NCBI RefSeq assembly: GCF_020171745.1
Contig: NZ_JAIVAH010000013.1
Span: 453,491-517,490 of the forward strand
Direction of reading: 5' to 3'
Source: Prescottella equi
GTDB taxonomy: Bacteria > Actinomycetota > Actinomycetes > Mycobacteriales > Mycobacteriaceae
DNA: 64,000 nucleotides
Shown: positions 17,515 to 27,549 of the stretch, piece by piece
Layout of the letters: every line of letters starts with the position of its first letter
Numbering within the stretch: position 1 is the first letter of the stretch
Position numbers and translations under genes: made by a program
The notes under the pieces: model-generated
The model's database searches: none
Seen by the model: only the letters and a program-made list of their open reading frames with translations
Told to the model about the DNA's origin: nothing

Positions 17515-18095
17515 AGCTCGTCCGCTTCGAGCGTCCCGTAGAGCGCGGAGACGATGCCGGGCGCAAGGTTGTCGTAGGTGCGCAGTTCGATCCCGGCGAA
17601 GGGGTCGTCGTCGTCCGTCGGGCGCAGCTGCAACAGTGCGAGGGACGGTCCGTCGCGCAACACGGCGGCGATCAGCCGGGCCTCGCGCCGATCGGGGTGC
17701 GACGCGGCGGCGTTCCGGGCGGCCGCGTTCTCGGCGTGCCGATCGGCGAGCGTCGGGGCGACGGCGTCGTCCAGGTCGGACTCCGCCTCGGGCGGCAACA
17801 CCACGATCTCCTGCACGAGCGCGCAGCCGACGACCTCGGACGGCCAGGTGGTGGTGGCGAGGAACTCGTCGAGTGCGGGGGAGCCGCCCTCGACGTCGTC
17901 GGGCAGTTGCTCCTGCTCGATCGGGGTCAGCTCGGCACCGTCGTCGAGCTGGTCGAGGAGCGACGGTTCGGCCGCGGCGACGAGGGCCGTCGGGACGATG
18001 GCGAAGATCGTGGGGGGCTGACCCCACCCTCCGGCGTCGACGAAGTCGATCACCTCGTGCACGCATCGGCTCAAGGATTCGCTGGACAGACTCAC
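17511..18095 (-). CDS. PPA1309 family protein
   Basis: 194 residues, acidic. Matches the actinobacterial PPA1309 family (N-terminal SLSSESLSRCVHEVIDFVDAGGWGQPPTIFAIVPT; near the C-terminus RLIAAVLRDGPSLALLQLR and LAPGIVSALYGT). Cytosolic, function unknown. GTG at 18095 puts the start just before the conserved SLS segment and follows a purine-rich GCGGAAAA; GTG at 18152 would add 19 unconserved residues. Divergent from the UPF0182 gene, convergent with the PDZ-Lon gene. Confidence 0.8.
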   Translation of the reverse strand: MSLSSESLSRCVHEVIDFVDAGGWGQPPTIFAIVPTALVAAAEPSLLDQLDDGAELTPIEQEQLPDDVEGGSPALDEFLATTTWPSEVVGCALVQEIVVLPPEAESDLDDAVAPTLADRHAENAAARNAAASHPDRREARLIAAVLRDGPSLALLQLRPTDDDDPFAGIELRTYDNLAPGIVSALYGTLEADEL

Positions 18096-18317
18096 TTTTC
18101 CGCTGTTTCGCGGGAACCCGTCGCCGTGGAAAACACCATCGCTATCGATCACGTCCCTATCCTTGCACCATGGCCCGACGACGCTGTGGCTCGGTCACGG
18201 GGCGCGACGTCGACGGGTGGTTACGTAGAGTGGGACGAAACGGTCACTCTCAGGTGACGCTGGACGGTGCATTGGCTGCGGCGCGAAGGCGTCGCCGGAT
18301 TGTTGGGAGCGTGGCAC

Positions 18318-21242
18318 GTGGGCATGAGGCCCCCCGCCGGTTTACCTTCGTTGTCGAAACGCACACGGGTGCTGCTGATCCTGGCGTTGATCGCCGCAGC
18401 GCTGTTGCTGGTCGGCCCGCGATTCATCGACATCTACACGGACTGGTTGTGGTTCGGTGAGGTCGACTTCCGGAGCGTGTTCAGCAGGGTGCTGCTGACC
18501 CGGATCGCGCTGTTCTTCGTGGTCGGCCTCGTGGTGGGCGCCATCGTGTGGCTGGCGCTGCTGCTGGCGTATCGATCGCGTCCGATGTTCCTGCCCTCGC
18601 CGGGCTCGAACGACCCGGTCGCGCGCTACCGCACCGCGGTGATGACGCGTCAGAAGCTGTTCGGCATCGGCATCCCGGTCGTGATCGGCCTGTTCGCCGG
18701 GCTCGCCGGACAGGCCAGCTGGGCAACGGTGCAGCTGTTCCTCAACGGACAGGACTTCGGGATCACGGACCCGCAGTTCGGCAAGGACATCGGGTTCTAC
18801 TCGTTCGACCTGCCGTTCTACCAGTTCGTCCTGAACTGGCTGTTCGTCGCCGTGGTCATCGCGTTCTTCGCGAGCCTGATCACGCACTACATCTTCGGCG
18901 GGCTGCGGCTCAGCGGCCGTCAGGGCGCACTGACCCGGTCCGCGCGGGTGCAGCTCGCGGTGCTCGCCGGCACGTTCGTGCTCCTCAAGGCGATCTCGTA
19001 CTGGTTCGACCGGTACGCGCTGCTGTCGAGCTCACGCAAGGAGCCCACGTTCACCGGCGCCGGCTACACCGACATCAACGCGGTGCTGCCGGCCAAGCTG
19101 ATCATGCTGGCGATCGCCGTCATCTGCGCGATCGCGTTCTTCGCGGCGATCTTCCTGCGTGATCTGCGGATCCCGGCGATGGCCGTCGCACTGCTGGTGC
19201 TGTCGTCGGTTCTGGTCGGTGCGGTGTACCCGCTCGTCGTCGAGCAGTTCTCGGTCAAGCCGAACGCGGCCGACAAGGAGCGCACGTACATCGAGCGGAA
19301 CATCACGGCGACCCGGCAGGCGTACGGGATCACCGACCAGACCGTCGAATACGTCGACTACTCGGGCACGTCGACCAAGCAGCCCAAGGATGTTCCGGCG
19401 GACGTCACGACCATCGCGAACACCCGCCTGCTGGATCCGAACGTGCTCTCGCCGACGTTCACGGCGCAGAAGCAGCTCAAGAACTTCTACGCGTTCCCCA
19501 AGTCGCTGAACATCGACCGCTACGAGATGGACGGCGCGCTCCGCGACTTCGTCGTCGCGGCACGTGAGCTGTCGCCGTCGAGCCTGCAGGGCAACCAGAC
19601 GGACTGGATCAACAAGCACACCGTGTACACGCACGGAAACGGCTTCGTCGCGGCGTACGCGAACCAGGTGACCGCCGTCAGCGGTGACACCCAGAACAAC
19701 ACCGGCGGCTACCCGATCTACAGCGTCAGTGACCTGGAGACCAAGCCGGCGGATCCCGCTCTCGAGGTCGAGAATCCGCGTACCTACTACGGTCCGGTGA
19801 TCGCGTCGTCGGACGCGGACTACGCGATCGTCGGCGGCGAGCCGGGCAGTGCTCCCCGCGAGTACGACACCGACTCGCGCAAGTACACGTACACCGGTTC
19901 GGGCGGCGTCGGAATCGGGAACTGGTTCAACCGCCTGGCGTTCGCAGCCAAGTACACCGAGCGCAACATCCTGTTCTCCGGTGCGATCGGTTCGGATTCG
20001 AAGATCATCTACAACCGTGATCCTGCGGATCGCGTCAACAAGGTCGCGCCGTGGCTGACGACGGACGGCACCGTGTACCCGGCCGTCGTGAACGGGCGCA
20101 TGCAGTGGATCGTCGACGCGTACACCACGCTCGACAACTACCCGTACGCGCAGCGCTCCTCGCTCGACGGTCTGGTGCAGGACAGCACCAACCAGGCCAA
20201 CGGCCGCATGCTGCCGAAGAAGGAAGTCTCGTACATCCGCAACTCGGTGAAGGCGACCGTCGACGCGTACGACGGCACGGTGACCCTGTACCAGGTGGAC
20301 GACAAGGATCCGGTGCTCTCGGCGTGGATGGGTGTGTTCCCGGACACGGTCAAGCCCAAGTCCGAGGTGAGCGCGGATCTGCAGGCGCACTTCCGGTACC
20401 CGGAGGATCTGTTCAAGGTGCAGCGCGAGATGCTCGCGAAGTACCACGTGGACGATCCGGGCGAGTTCTTCAGCAACAACGCGTTCTGGTCGGTGCCCAG
20501 CGACCCGACGGTCGAGACGGACAAGAACCAGCCGCCGTACTACGTGCTGGCCGGCAATCCGGAGACGGCGAAGCCGCAGTTCGTCCTGACCAGCCCGATG
20601 GTCGGCTATCAGCGTGAGCTGTTGTCGGCGTACATCTCGGTGCAGTCGGATCCCGAGAACTACGGCAAGTTCCGGGTGCTGCAGTTGCCGACCAACACGC
20701 AGACGCAGGGTCCGCAGCAGGCGCAGTCCGCGATGACGTCGGATCCGCGTGTGGCGAGTGAGTTGGCACTGCTGCGGCAGTCGAACAAGGTGATCTTCGG
20801 AAACCTGTTGACGTTGCCGATCGCGGACGGCGGCATCCTGTATGTCGAGCCGCTGTACACGCAGCGCAACTCGGCCAATGCGTTCCCGCAGCTCGCCAGG
20901 GTGATGGTCAGCTTCACCGACACCACCGGCATCCGTGTCGGCTACGCGCCGACGCTCGCGGAGGCACTGGATCAGGTGTTCGGTTCCGGCACGGGCAGCT
21001 CGGCCACGCGGCCGAGCGGTGAAACCGCGACCCAGCCGGAGGCGGGTGGACAGACGACTGCGCCCACCCCGGCGCCGCCGGCCGCCGGTCAGACGCCGGA
21101 CAAGGCCGCCGCGGTTGCGGAACTGGATGCGGCACTGGCCAATCTGCAGTCGGCACAGTCCGGTGGCGACTTCAAGGCCTACGGTGAGGCGCTCGAGCGG
21201 CTGCAGAAGGCGGTCAACGCCTACCAGTCGGCCGGTGGCTGA
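18318..21242 (+). CDS. UPF0182 family large membrane protein
   Basis: 974 residues. About seven TM helices occupy the first third (RVLLILALIAAALLLVG, ALFFVVGLVVGAIVWLALLLA and onwards to LLVLSSVLVGAVYPLVV). A large extracytoplasmic domain follows (NITATRQAYGI, RTYYGPVI, RNILFSGAI), then a Pro/Thr/Gln-rich linker (TTAPTPAPPAAGQTP) and a C-terminal coiled-coil-like helix (AELDAALANLQSAQ). Homologues include Rv3193c; role unknown. GTG 18318 follows TGGGAGC and gives VGMRPPAG; ATG 18324 is also possible. Followed by a 21-bp inverted repeat. Confidence 0.9.
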   Translation: MGMRPPAGLPSLSKRTRVLLILALIAAALLLVGPRFIDIYTDWLWFGEVDFRSVFSRVLLTRIALFFVVGLVVGAIVWLALLLAYRSRPMFLPSPGSNDPVARYRTAVMTRQKLFGIGIPVVIGLFAGLAGQASWATVQLFLNGQDFGITDPQFGKDIGFYSFDLPFYQFVLNWLFVAVVIAFFASLITHYIFGGLRLSGRQGALTRSARVQLAVLAGTFVLLKAISYWFDRYALLSSSRKEPTFTGAGYTDINAVLPAKLIMLAIAVICAIAFFAAIFLRDLRIPAMAVALLVLSSVLVGAVYPLVVEQFSVKPNAADKERTYIERNITATRQAYGITDQTVEYVDYSGTSTKQPKDVPADVTTIANTRLLDPNVLSPTFTAQKQLKNFYAFPKSLNIDRYEMDGALRDFVVAARELSPSSLQGNQTDWINKHTVYTHGNGFVAAYANQVTAVSGDTQNNTGGYPIYSVSDLETKPADPALEVENPRTYYGPVIASSDADYAIVGGEPGSAPREYDTDSRKYTYTGSGGVGIGNWFNRLAFAAKYTERNILFSGAIGSDSKIIYNRDPADRVNKVAPWLTTDGTVYPAVVNGRMQWIVDAYTTLDNYPYAQRSSLDGLVQDSTNQANGRMLPKKEVSYIRNSVKATVDAYDGTVTLYQVDDKDPVLSAWMGVFPDTVKPKSEVSADLQAHFRYPEDLFKVQREMLAKYHVDDPGEFFSNNAFWSVPSDPTVETDKNQPPYYVLAGNPETAKPQFVLTSPMVGYQRELLSAYISVQSDPENYGKFRVLQLPTNTQTQGPQQAQSAMTSDPRVASELALLRQSNKVIFGNLLTLPIADGGILYVEPLYTQRNSANAFPQLARVMVSFTDTTGIRVGYAPTLAEALDQVFGSGTGSSATRPSGETATQPEAGGQTTAPTPAPPAAGQTPDKAAAVAELDAALANLQSAQSGGDFKAYGEALERLQKAVNAYQSAGG

Positions 21243-21270
21243 TCGGTAGGTTCCGAGTCCGGTGACAGCC

Positions 21271-21313
21271 GAAGGGACCCTTCATACGCTCCGAGCGTAT
21301 GAAGGGTCCCTTC
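21271..21313. repeat. 21-bp perfect inverted repeat, probable bidirectional terminator
   Basis: The arm at 21271-21291 starts GAAGGGACCCTTCATACG; its exact complement is at 21293-21313, with one base between. Each arm contains a smaller palindrome, GAAGGGACCCTTC or its complement. It lies between two convergent genes (UPF0182 and rpf). The perfection and nested symmetry suggest a dispersed repeat reused as a terminator. Confidence 0.75.
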
Positions 21314-21325
21314 GTTTGGTGACGA

Positions 21326-22341
<1,016 letters not shown>

Positions 22342-22418
22342 CGCGGGGTGGAGCAGCTCGGTAGCTCGCTGGGCTCATAACCCAGAGGTCGCAGGTTCAA
22401 ATCCTGTCCCCGCTACCA
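22342..22418 (+). tRNA. initiator tRNA-fMet (CAT), CCA encoded
   Basis: 77 nt. The acceptor CGCGGGG pairs with CCCCGC but position 1 (C) faces T, the mispair typical of initiators. The anticodon stem has GGG/CCC around CTCATAA, also initiator-specific. T-loop TTCAAAT; CCA at 22416-22418. Confidence 0.97.
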
Positions 22419-22421
22419 ACG

Positions 22422-22464
22422 AAGAACCCCCGTCCTGATTCAGGGCGGGGGTTCTTCCTTTTGT
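22422..22464 (+). terminator. intrinsic terminator after tRNA-fMet
   Basis: AAGAACCCCCGTCCTG (22422-22437) pairs with CAGGGCGGGGGTTCTT (22441-22456; one G-T pair), followed by CCTTTTG. It can also serve the convergent lipoprotein gene. Confidence 0.85.
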
Positions 22465-22490
22465 GCTCGGCTATTCGTTCGCGGGATTGC

Positions 22491-23471
22491 TCACGCGGTG
22501 ATCGCCTGCAGGGCGGGCGACACGGCGTCCAGCGTGTACGCGATGTTGAGGGGGCTCGGGTCGCTGAGGGCGCTCGCGAGGGGTCCGTTGACGGCGACGA
22601 CGCTCGGTTGCTGCTCACTCCACACCTGACGTCCGCCCTTGTTCCAGACGAGCGTGAGATCCGCAGCCGTGAGGCTGTTCGCGTGCTCGTACGACACCGT
22701 GGTGCGGGTCTTGCCGTTGCCCAGTGCCTGCACCGCCGGCAGCAGGGTCAGGCCGAGTTCGCTCATCAGTTGCACCGCGGGATCCTCGGGGTCGGCGACC
22801 ACGCCCACCGATTCCGGGCCGGTGGTGGCGAGCACGAACGTCGCGCCGCGGGTTCGCGGTGCGGCGTCGCGCGTTGCGGCGATGCGTGCCTCGACACCGG
22901 CGACGATTGCGTCGGCCTCGGCGTCCTTCTGCAGGATCCGGCCGAGGGTGCGGGTCTGATCGCGCCAGCGGTCCACGAACCCGGTGGCGCCCAGCGGGGC
23001 GACGGTGGGTGCGATCGCCGACAGTCGCTCGTAGACGTCGGCGTTGCGAGCCGAGAAGTCGGCGAGGATGAGGTCGGGCTCGGTGGCGGCGATCGCCTCG
23101 TAGTCCGGGGCCCCGACCAGTGAGAGGCCGATCGCCCGGGCGTCGAAGTCGCCCTGCCACGGGAACTTGCCGTCGGCGGGGCCGATCGAGGTGAGGGTGC
23201 CGATCCCGACCGGGTCGACCCCGAGCGCGAGCGCGACATCGGCCCACGACGAGGACAGCGCGACGATGCGCTGCGGGACGGCCGCGATCGTGGTTTCGCC
23301 CTTGCTGTGGGCGACGACGGTGGGCTCGGGCGTCGAGTTCGCGTCCGCTGTCGACGGAGCGCAGCCGGAGGCAAGCGTCACCGCCGCCACGGCGGCAGCG
23401 AGAAATGGGATAATTCGGGCGAGTGGGCGCGCGATAGCTGTAGAAATGGTCGTACTCCTGGATGGGCGCAC
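22491..23471 (-). CDS. iron-siderophore ABC transporter substrate-binding lipoprotein (FecB/FepB type)
   Basis: 326 residues as drawn. A lipoprotein signal ends in the lipobox LASGC (Cys37), followed by a class III periplasmic-binding fold: PQRIVALSSSWADVALALGVDPVGIG, YEAIAATEPDLILADFS, DRWRDQTRTLGRILQKD. It should deliver ferric siderophore to an FecCD-type permease, but no permease or ATPase lies nearby. The only conventional start is GTG 23471, without a ribosome site. AGGAG at 23455-23459 is 7 nt before an in-frame ATT (23447), which would give ISTAIARPLARIIPF, a better signal peptide. No IdeR box was recognised upstream; an imperfect repeat GGTTTGC/GCAAAACC lies there. Confidence 0.85.
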   Translation of the reverse strand: MRPSRSTTISTAIARPLARIIPFLAAAVAAVTLASGCAPSTADANSTPEPTVVAHSKGETTIAAVPQRIVALSSSWADVALALGVDPVGIGTLTSIGPADGKFPWQGDFDARAIGLSLVGAPDYEAIAATEPDLILADFSARNADVYERLSAIAPTVAPLGATGFVDRWRDQTRTLGRILQKDAEADAIVAGVEARIAATRDAAPRTRGATFVLATTGPESVGVVADPEDPAVQLMSELGLTLLPAVQALGNGKTRTTVSYEHANSLTAADLTLVWNKGGRQVWSEQQPSVVAVNGPLASALSDPSPLNIAYTLDAVSPALQAITA

Positions 23472-23605
23472 AAATGTTGCGGTTGGTTTGCTTTGGCAAA
23501 ACCTCCCGCATTCTCCTGCATCGGCACGAGTTTGTCGCGCTGAACGAACAAGGAGTTGCGCTCAGTGCAACGGTCCGGTGGTGGGGTGCATCCCTCCGGA
23601 CCAGG

Positions 23606-25249
23606 TCACGGCGACTCGACGTCCATCTCCACGAGCACGCGGCGCAACAGTTTGCCGGTCGCGTTGCGGGGCAGTTCCTCGATGAAGACGACGTCGCGAG
23701 GCACCTTGTAGCGGGCGAGGTTCGACTTCACGTGGGCGCGGATCTCGTCGGGATCGCGTGAGGACGTGGCCGCCGCGACGACGAAGGCCCGCAGGCGGTG
23801 GCCGAACTCGTCGTCCGTCACGCCGATCACCGCGACCTCGAGGACGTCGGGCCGCTCGGCGATGAGGTTCTCGACCTCGAGCGGGTAGACGTTCTCACCG
23901 CCCGAGACGATCATGTCGTCGTCGCGGCCGTCGACGAACAGCAGTCCGTCCCTGTCGAAGTGGCCGACGTCGCCGGTGGAGAGCATGCCGTCGATGCGTT
24001 CCTTGTCGCGTCCGTCGGTGTAGCCCTCGAAGCTCAGGCCGGACTTGGCGAAGATGCGCCCGACGACGTCGGGTTCGGTGATCCGCTTACCGGCGTCGTC
24101 GAACAGGGCGATGTGGCACGTGGCCGGCGGGCGTCCGGCGGTGCCGGGGGCGCGTTCGAGGTCGTCCGGGGTGGCGACGGTGACGGCAGCGACCTCGGTG
24201 GAGCCGTAGAAGTTGTGCAGCACCTTCCCGAACGCCTGCTGCGTGCGGATGCACAGGTCCGGCGGGATGGCCGATCCCGCCGCGAAGATCACCTTCAGCG
24301 ACGACGTGTCGTACTTGCCGAGCACGTCGGGGCCGAGGTCGATGATCCGCTGCAGCATCGTCGGCACCAGTACGAGGGTGTCGGCGCGGTGTTCGGCGAT
24401 CAGGCGGACCGTGGTCTCCGGATCGAAGCGGCGCTGCATCACGACGGTGTTCTCGAGAGCCATCCCCAGGCCGAGCTGCGAGATACCGGTGCCGTGGAAC
24501 GCGGGCGCGGCCATCAGCATGGTCTGCTTGGGGCGCAACGGGATCCGGTCGAGGAACTGCGCGGTGACGAACGGGGAGGTGTGCCCGCGCGGCGCGCCCT
24601 TGGGGGTGCCGGTGGTGCCGCTGGTGAGCAGGATGAAGACGCCGGGCTGTTCCGGGGCCGGCACGGTGCCCGTGGGCCTGTCGGCGATGAGGTCGTCGAG
24701 GGTCCGGGGCGGGGTCTCGGCCGGGGGCGTGCGCACGGGCCCGTCCACCCACGACAGGAACGTCGTGACGTCGGACGGCAGGGCGTCGGCGATGTCGGCG
24801 AACTCGCTGTCGAAGACGAAGAACTGCACCTTCTCCCGCGCCGCGACGTCGACCAGCTGGGGCCGCGCGAAGCCGGTGTTCATCAGCACCAGGCGCACGC
24901 CGCTCTTGGCGGCGGCGAGCATCGTGAGGATCAGGCCGCGGTGGTTGCGGCACATCGCCCCGACGCAGGTGCCGACGCCGATGCCCTCGGCCTTCCACGC
25001 GCGCACCAGCGCATTGGACTGCGCCTCGAGTTCGGAGTACGTGAGCCGGCCGCGTTCGTCCACGAGCGCGATCCGGCCGTGGCCGGCGGCGGCATGGGCG
25101 TGCACCGAACCGGCGAACGGGCCGTACTTGTCGACGGCGAGGAGGACGCGGATGCCCTCGTCGACGCGGGGGAAGGGGATGAGACCGGACCGCTGCATCA
25201 CGCGGACGGCGCTGAGCGTGTCGGTGATCTTCGTCAGAACGTCCTGCAT
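23606..25249 (-). CDS. fatty acyl-CoA/acyl-AMP synthetase (FadD-like, AMP-binding)
   Basis: 547 residues. ANL-superfamily motifs: P-loop LTSGTTGTPKGAPRG, NFYGSTEVA, STGDVGHFD, GRDDDMIVSGGENVYP and the catalytic lysine in PRNATGKLLRR. The N-terminal 60 residues (LSAVRVMQRSGLIPF) resemble mycobacterial FadD proteins. It should activate a fatty acid with ATP; the chain length cannot be read from sequence. ATG 25249 follows GGGAGCAAC. The open frame continues upstream but overlaps the divergent gene's 5' region. Monocistronic. Confidence 0.9.
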   Translation of the reverse strand: MQDVLTKITDTLSAVRVMQRSGLIPFPRVDEGIRVLLAVDKYGPFAGSVHAHAAAGHGRIALVDERGRLTYSELEAQSNALVRAWKAEGIGVGTCVGAMCRNHRGLILTMLAAAKSGVRLVLMNTGFARPQLVDVAAREKVQFFVFDSEFADIADALPSDVTTFLSWVDGPVRTPPAETPPRTLDDLIADRPTGTVPAPEQPGVFILLTSGTTGTPKGAPRGHTSPFVTAQFLDRIPLRPKQTMLMAAPAFHGTGISQLGLGMALENTVVMQRRFDPETTVRLIAEHRADTLVLVPTMLQRIIDLGPDVLGKYDTSSLKVIFAAGSAIPPDLCIRTQQAFGKVLHNFYGSTEVAAVTVATPDDLERAPGTAGRPPATCHIALFDDAGKRITEPDVVGRIFAKSGLSFEGYTDGRDKERIDGMLSTGDVGHFDRDGLLFVDGRDDDMIVSGGENVYPLEVENLIAERPDVLEVAVIGVTDDEFGHRLRAFVVAAATSSRDPDEIRAHVKSNLARYKVPRDVVFIEELPRNATGKLLRRVLVEMDVESP

Positions 25250-25375
25250 GGTTGCTCCCATCGGTGACGTCGGCAGCCCCAGACTAGCGGTGATATGCGT
25301 CACAGTGGGTGGATTCGTCCTGGTCCGAAGGTCAGTGGAGGGAGCGATCCCGGCGGCGACAGTTAGTCTCGCGGA

Positions 25376-25912
25376 GTGAAATCCGGAGCCGACGCCGCTG
25401 CGCAACTGCGCGGCACGGTCGTCGGCGCGCTGTCCGGGGCGATCAGCGTCGCCGCGCACGGGTTCGGTGGTGGGTCCGCGTTCCCCGGCGACGAGGCGAT
25501 CGTGCTGCTGGTTGCGGCGAGTGCCGTCGTCGGCGCTGCGGTCGCGTCGGTGCGCACCCGCCGTGGACCGCTCGTGCTTCTCGCGCTGATGCTGGCGGCG
25601 GGGCAGGGCATCGGCCACTTCACCCTCACGCTGGCGTCCGAGCATGCGCACGGCCTGCAGCTCACCCCGCAGATGCTCGGCGCGCACGCCGCGGCGACCG
25701 TCGTCGGCGTCGCGTTGATCCGGGCCGCCGAGCGGTCGCTGCTCAGCGTCATCGGATCGGTGCTCCGGGTCGTCGTCGCGGTACTGTCCGCGCCTCCCGT
25801 CCCCGACATCCGCAGGTGGACACCCACCGTCGTCCGTCGTCTCGACCCGACGACCTCACGCGTCGCCCGTGCCGCCGGCGGTACCCGCGGCCCGCCCGCT
25901 CTTTCCTGGTAG
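25376..25912 (+). CDS. small multi-pass membrane protein with histidine motifs, PepSY neighbour
   Basis: 178 residues, about four TM segments (VVGALSGAISVAAHGF, EAIVLLVAASAVVGAAVASV, PLVLLALMLAAGQGIGHFTL, MLGAHAAATVVGVALI). Histidines and a methionine cluster at the membrane edges (GIGHFTL, SEHAHGLQL, MLGAHAA), which suggests a metal site. The polar tail ends GTRGPPALSW. I do not recognise a named family. It lies 150 nt upstream of a PepSY membrane protein on the same strand, so copper or iron handling is plausible by context only. GTG start; no strong ribosome site. Confidence 0.7.
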   Translation: MKSGADAAAQLRGTVVGALSGAISVAAHGFGGGSAFPGDEAIVLLVAASAVVGAAVASVRTRRGPLVLLALMLAAGQGIGHFTLTLASEHAHGLQLTPQMLGAHAAATVVGVALIRAAERSLLSVIGSVLRVVVAVLSAPPVPDIRRWTPTVVRRLDPTTSRVARAAGGTRGPPALSW

Positions 25913-26009
25913 CCGACCGGTCACGCGCTCGCGTGTCCGGTATCTGCCGTCGTCTTCACCGCCGATGTCCCACACGACCCGTGTGCCGGGGCCCGTCGGC
26001 GGGTTCCTT

Positions 26010-26032
26010 GCGGCGCGCGTTCGTTTCGCGCG
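26010..26032 (+). other. stem-loop between the histidine-rich membrane gene and the PepSY gene
   Basis: GGCGCGCG (26010-26017) and CGCGCGCC (26025-26032) enclose TTCGTTT. No U-tract follows, so it may be an mRNA-processing or partial termination signal in the 150-nt spacer. Confidence 0.4.
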
Positions 26033-26064
26033 CCGATCCGAGACTTCAGGAAAGAGCCTGTGTC

Positions 26065-27549
26065 ATGCACGCTTCCGAAGGCGTGGGGACCAACCCTGCG
26101 CACATTCCGAACGAGCCGAAATCCCGCCCGGAGTCGAATGATTCGTCTCCGCCCGGTGCGCTCCGCAAACTGGTGCTCCGCGTGCACTTCTACGCCGGCA
26201 TCTTCGTCGCGCCGTTCCTTGTCATCGCGGCGATCAGCGGTGGTCTGTACGCGATCGCACCCACACTCGAGCAGTTCGTCTACCGCGACTACCTACACGT
26301 CGAGTCGACCGGCCCCGCCGCGCCGGTGAGCGAGCAGGTCGCGGCCGCGCAGGCCGAGCGCCCCGACCTGACGGTGTCGGCGGTGCGGCCGTCGTCGGAG
26401 GAAGGACAGACCACGAGGGTGCTGTTCACCGATCCGACACTCGGGGAGTCCGAGCGGCTCTCGGTGTTCGTCGACCCGGTGACCGCGCAGCCGGTCGGCG
26501 AGCTCGTCGTCTACGGCAGCAGCAACGCGCTGCCGCTGCGGACGTGGATCTCGCAACTGCACCGGCACCTGCACCTCGGCGAGCCCGGCCGTCTCTACAG
26601 CGAGCTCGCGGCGTCGTGGCTGTGGGTGATCGCGCTCGGCGGCGTCTACCTGTGGGTGCGGCGCTACCGCACGGCCCGCGCCCGCAGCGCGGCCGCCGCA
26701 CCGCGGTTGTGGACCGTCGACCGGGGTGCGCGCGGCCGCAACCGGGCGCTCGGACGGCACGGCGCCGTCGGGCTGTGGATCGCGATCGGCCTGGTGTTCC
26801 TGTCTGCGACTGGCCTGACCTGGTCGAAGTACGCGGGCGAGAACGTCACCGACCTGCGGACGTCGCTGGGCTGGACGACGCCGTCAGTGTCGAAGACGCT
26901 GTCCGGCACCGACGCCGCTCCGTCGGGTGGGCACGACGGTCACGGCGGGCACGTTCCGGCTCCTGTCGGCGTGGATGTGCTGACCGCCAACGTCGGACGC
27001 ATCGACGACGTCCTCGCCGTCGCCGCGAACGCCGGCGTGACCGGTGAAGTGGAGGCGTCGATCCCGGCGACGGCCGACACGGCCGTCGTTGTGACCCAGA
27101 CCCGTCAGCCGTGGCAGTTCTCGACGGATGCGGTTGCGGTGGACGGCGCGACCGGGCAGGTCACCGACGAATCGCGGTTCGCCGACTGGCCGCTCGCGAC
27201 GAAGCTCACCACGTGGGGCATCGCCCTGCACATGGGCATCCTGTTCGGGTTGTTGAACCAGATCGTTCTGCTGGCGTTGGCGATCGCACTGGTCGCGGTG
27301 ATCGTCCTCGGCTACCGGATGTGGTGGCTGCGTCGTCCCACGCGCGGCACGCAGCGCTGGGGTCGGCCGCCGGTTCGGGGTGCGCTCCGGGGTCTCCATC
27401 CTGCCGTGATCGGCGCGATTGTGATCGGTTCCGTACTGGTCGGATGGTTCGTGCCGCTGCTGGGGCTGACGCTGCTCGGGTTCGTCGTCGTCGATATGGT
27501 CGTCGGTGTGTTTCAGCGCAGACGAGCATCGACCGGCACGAACGAATGA
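26065..27549 (+). CDS. PepSY-associated TM domain protein
   Basis: 494 residues. TM1 RKLVLRVHFYAGIFVAPFLVIAAISGGLYA, a first extracytoplasmic PepSY-like region, a central pair of TMs (SWLWVIALGGVYLW, GLWIAIGLVFLSATGLTWS), a second PepSY region, and two or three C-terminal TMs. SQLHRHLHLG is the conserved histidine motif of the PepSY_TM/PiuB family, whose members act with iron or copper uptake and reduction. An inserted HDGHGGH lies in the second extracytoplasmic region and could bind metal. ATG 26065 follows AGGAAAGAG. The stop overlaps the next gene as ATGA. Confidence 0.88.
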   Translation: MHASEGVGTNPAHIPNEPKSRPESNDSSPPGALRKLVLRVHFYAGIFVAPFLVIAAISGGLYAIAPTLEQFVYRDYLHVESTGPAAPVSEQVAAAQAERPDLTVSAVRPSSEEGQTTRVLFTDPTLGESERLSVFVDPVTAQPVGELVVYGSSNALPLRTWISQLHRHLHLGEPGRLYSELAASWLWVIALGGVYLWVRRYRTARARSAAAAPRLWTVDRGARGRNRALGRHGAVGLWIAIGLVFLSATGLTWSKYAGENVTDLRTSLGWTTPSVSKTLSGTDAAPSGGHDGHGGHVPAPVGVDVLTANVGRIDDVLAVAANAGVTGEVEASIPATADTAVVVTQTRQPWQFSTDAVAVDGATGQVTDESRFADWPLATKLTTWGIALHMGILFGLLNQIVLLALAIALVAVIVLGYRMWWLRRPTRGTQRWGRPPVRGALRGLHPAVIGAIVIGSVLVGWFVPLLGLTLLGFVVVDMVVGVFQRRRASTGTNE

